From NCBI RefSeq assembly GCF_014529535.1, contig NW_023503313.1:5135979-5199978 (forward strand): 64,000 bases of DNA, written 5' to 3'. This DNA is from Bradysia coprophila (Eukaryota > Arthropoda > Insecta > Diptera > Sciaridae). The stretch's first letter is position 1. Every line of letters begins with the position of its first letter. This document shows, in pieces, positions 61,222-64,000 of this stretch. The position numbers and the translations under genes are program-made. The notes under the pieces are model-generated. The model had not been told where the DNA came from. It searched no databases and saw only the letters and a list, made by a program, of their open reading frames with translations.

Positions 61222-62649
61222 GAATACGTCGACTATTGTGTTTCAATTGTCAGAATACGTGAAATACTTGGGAATTTTACTAGATTCAAAGCTTTACTGG
61301 ATTGTCCACATGAATTACGTTATCCAACGAGCCACGGCTTCGCTGTGGCAATGTCGTAGACTTTTCGGTAACGACTGGGGACTCAACCCTAAGGTTCTTC
61401 ACTGGATCTACACTTCAATTGTCAGACCCAGGCTCTGCTATGCCGCCGTTATTTGGTGGCCAAGGTGTCAGCTTAAGACTGTACAAATTCAACTGAGCAA
61501 ACTACAAAGGCTAGCTCTCGTAGGTATCACTTCTGCTATGAGGACAACTCCAACCGCAGCGCTTGAAGCGCTACTGAACATCGAACCATTACACATCCAC
61601 ATAGAATCGGTTGCCCGAGCGTCTCTTCTACGACTCAAACAATCCTCCCTTCTTAACTGTGAATCAAATTTCGGTCACTCAAAACTGTGGAAAACAATGA
61701 TAAATCAATCTCCAGAACTAAACATGCCCTGTGACTTAATCACACCAACTTACAGATTCAAGAGATCATTCAGTGTCAATATCCCGGAGCGTGAACACTG
61801 GTCAAATTCTGACTTGAGTTTAAGTGATAAGGTATCATGGTTTACGGACGGTTCACGTTGCAATAACATGACCGGCTCAGGAATTTTTTGCCCAACTATG
61901 GGAAAAGAACTTTTCATTCCACTTGGCATGTATACTACGGTCTTCGTAACAGAAATATATGGAATACTTGAATGTTGTAGATACATTCTTAAACATTGCG
62001 TCTCAAACTCCCCACCTGTCGTCATATGCACAGAGCAATTAAAGCCATAATGAGATATAAATTTTCGTCAGCAATAGTACTTGAATGCCGCGACACAATT
62101 CAAAAATTGTCGGAATCTATCCAAATTTCACTTATCTGGGTCCCAGGTCACTCAAAAATAGCCGGTAATGAAAAAGCGGACGAACTAGCAAGACTAGCTT
62201 CTAGTACTCGTTTCACTGGCCCCGAACCAGCAACCGCAGTATCATTTTCTACCCTCCAACGAATAATATCGGACTGGAAAGCCCAAAAGTTCAAAAATCA
62301 CTGGAATTCATTGAACACCGCGCGACAAGCCAGAAACTCAATTAAAATAAACAACAAAAATACTAAGTATCTCTTGTCGCTCAGTAGATCCAATATTAAA
62401 AGGCTCACAAGCGTTCTAACAGGTCATAACACCTTGAAAAAACATCTTCACACGATAGGTATATCAACTGACCCATATTGCGACATGTGCGGTGATATTG
62501 AAACTACAGAACACTTCCTTTGCCATTGTCCAGCGTATATCAAGTCAAGAGCAACACATCTAGGCTCCTATACAATCAATTACAACTCAATATGGAGTAT
62601 TGCTCCAGCAGACATCCTTAAATTCATAAATAAAACCAAAAGAATTTAA
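61222..62649 (+). pseudogene. LINE ORF2 C-terminus: RT thumb, RNase H, zinc knuckle; one frameshift
   Basis: Frame one (to 62050) reads 'YVKYLGILLDSKLYW', 'LHWIYTSIVRPRLCYA' and 'VSWFTDGSR' (first RNase H Asp), then 'VTEIYGILECC' (Glu). It then stops after 'VVICTEQLKP'. The next frame picks up at 'AIKAI' (about 62036) and continues through 'WVPGHSKIAGNEKADELA' (RNase H His/Asp), then 'CDMCGDIETTEHFLCHC' (zinc knuckle), ending at 62649. The junction loses the expected 'TDSQAA' block with its catalytic Asp, so an internal deletion of roughly 8 bp (inferred) caused the shift. RNase H-bearing LINEs of the I and LOA groups have this layout. A dead copy. Confidence 0.85.
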
Positions 62650-62745
62650 GTAACTGTGGGGAAGCACAACAGGCCCATCTGAGGCTTAGGTGCAGGTTAT
62701 ATTCCACCCACTTATTCTATCTATCTATCTATTGTGTTTCTTATT
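61222..62745 (+). mobile_element. 5'-truncated LINE with RNase H (I/LOA-like)
   Basis: Starts inside the RT thumb region and runs through RNase H and a C-terminal zinc knuckle to a 3' tail with (TATC)n at about 62718-62738. Only the last part of ORF2 is present. The missing 5' part coincides with the adjoining F1 element. Confidence 0.85.
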
Positions 62746-64000
62746 GTTCTGTGTGCTGACCCGTTGTGCATTAGCAACGTTAAAATTAATCCTGCGGTCC
62801 AGTAGCTGAATGGTCAATCAATTAGAAGAGTTACAAAAGAGTCAAGAGTCAGCCGGTTCCATGATTATCTGGTCAAGTAATTATACGAAGTACCTGATGC
62901 GTACCAAAAACGCATTTTCTCTGTTGACAAATCATTCTGGCATATATTTGGTAAGAAAAAAAATCTGTCCCTCAATCAATGAGAGAAAGTAATTCTAAAA
63001 CTTTACGAGAAATTAGGAATTCCGATTTTCCGACCACATTTTCTACGTACTCAAAACGTATACATTTAACTGAAAAGCGTGATATTGCGAAACGTTTCCA
63101 AAAGTTTTAACGTAATACACTTACGAGCTGTCGCTTAATATTCAGTTTAAAAAGAAATTATCATCACAAAAAAGTGGAGAAAAAAAAAATCGGAAAAATT
63201 AGAAACCTGGCGGATAAACCACATTCGACAAATATAAAAGGTAAACATCTTAATAATGCTTGTTCGTAATGCCTTTTATTCAATCTGAGATTGTTTATGT
63301 AAAACAGAATGTGTTTATTTACACAAGCATTTTACCTCTCAGACCAGAATAATGTACTACCAACCGCGTGTGTGTATATACATAACACAGAATACGGAAA
63401 CTCACAATAGAACCAGGAAAATTGGTCCATTCTTTCTTTCTGTGGTTATTCGTTCAGAATGTGTGCACATATTTTGAGTGGATATTTTCAAGTTTTTCTT
63501 TTGGGGGGCAATTCATATAGTTTTGTCATTCACGCAAAGTCTATTGGTAAATATGTTTACCTAATTTATTGTAATTTACCAAAGATTATCGAAAATTTTC
63601 CGAAGCTATTTTTCAGGAAATTCGGCAAACGAAATATATTTTATTTGAGGTAAATTTGATGATTGGTAGAATTGAAGTTTTGCCAGTAGTAGAATTTTCT
63701 GTTCCACCTCATTCAGAAAGCAAATCAAAATTTTAACTATGCAGATACCCGATTTCCAATGTTATGCACTCTTATGTTGTACAAGTTAGACGTCATAGTC
63801 AAAGATTGAAGGCTCTTGAGGCGAACCTCAGACAACTGGGTCAAAACTCTATCGTTTCCTAGAAAGATGTAAATCTAAGAATTCTATGCGCACTATGAAG
63901 GATGCAAAGGCGAACGCTCGAAAACCGTCGTTTTGAGCGAGCGTACAACTTGAATAGCCCCTTACCGATACAGAAATACAAACTGTCTATAATGTTGTCG
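62746..64000. other. Gene-free right end
   Basis: No recognisable domain in either strand. Short frames at 62810-62992 and 63459-63653 look like chance. Confidence 0.4.

Noticed and set aside
62797..62885. tRNA-like start 'AGTAGCTGAATGGTC' with a 'GGTTCCATGATT' box downstream of the LINE
   Set aside because: No cloverleaf could be drawn and the B-box match is poor; at best a SINE remnant.

Overview
The window is AT-rich, repeat-dominated eukaryotic nuclear DNA, most likely from an arthropod and probably a dipteran insect. The evidence is intron-bearing genes with 57-90 bp introns, GTAAGT-type donors and AATAAA signals, arthropod-style proteins, and LINE, hAT-MITE and foldback elements. The species cannot be named from this sequence. 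No bacterial genes, rRNA, tRNA or CRISPR array could be supported.

Four host genes are recognisable. (1) A steroid receptor RNA activator protein homologue (SRA1), + strand, 14738-15661, three exons. (2) A methenyltetrahydrofolate-synthase-domain gene (MTHFSD), - strand, 16600-17249, frameshifted and lacking its 3' part here. (3) A complete seven-exon cytosolic ALDH1-type aldehyde dehydrogenase, + strand, 22471-24950. (4) A leucine-rich-repeat gene of the LRMDA (C10orf11) type, - strand, 30936-34281, four exons found and the first missing. They share no pathway and look like ordinary neighbours in a gene-poor region.

The rest is repeat biology. 1-1555: decayed RTE-type LINE. 2732-3815 and 3971-13016: two satellite arrays (56 bp and about 175 bp units), full of indels that look like unpolished long-read sequence. 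17812-19336: 1.5 kb palindrome. 19618-21911, 27531-30111 and 60282-61220: family F1, with the 'AGCCCCGTACGAAG' terminus. 31971-33041 and 42022-44500: the related family F2, with the 'GACCCGTACGAA' terminus. 37945-40575: a satellite-filled element with inverted 'AAAATGTCTAA' borders, hit by a hAT-like MITE with an 8-bp target duplication. 45165-57017: a nested structure in which inverted arrays of a hairpin-forming repeat (about 37 bp) enclose a 5'-truncated reverse transcriptase, and a 7.2 kb asymmetric foldback element with a 5.3 kb, 41-bp satellite is inserted in the right array. 57706-59017: inverted repeat with a second MITE. 61222-62745: 5'-truncated LINE with RNase H.

The most unusual theme is the density of large palindromic elements whose arms or loops are built from, or have expanded into, tandem repeats. 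At least seven lie within 64 kb. Two related families share the same end-unit-end'-unit' geometry, and one has grown a higher-order satellite inside a single arm.
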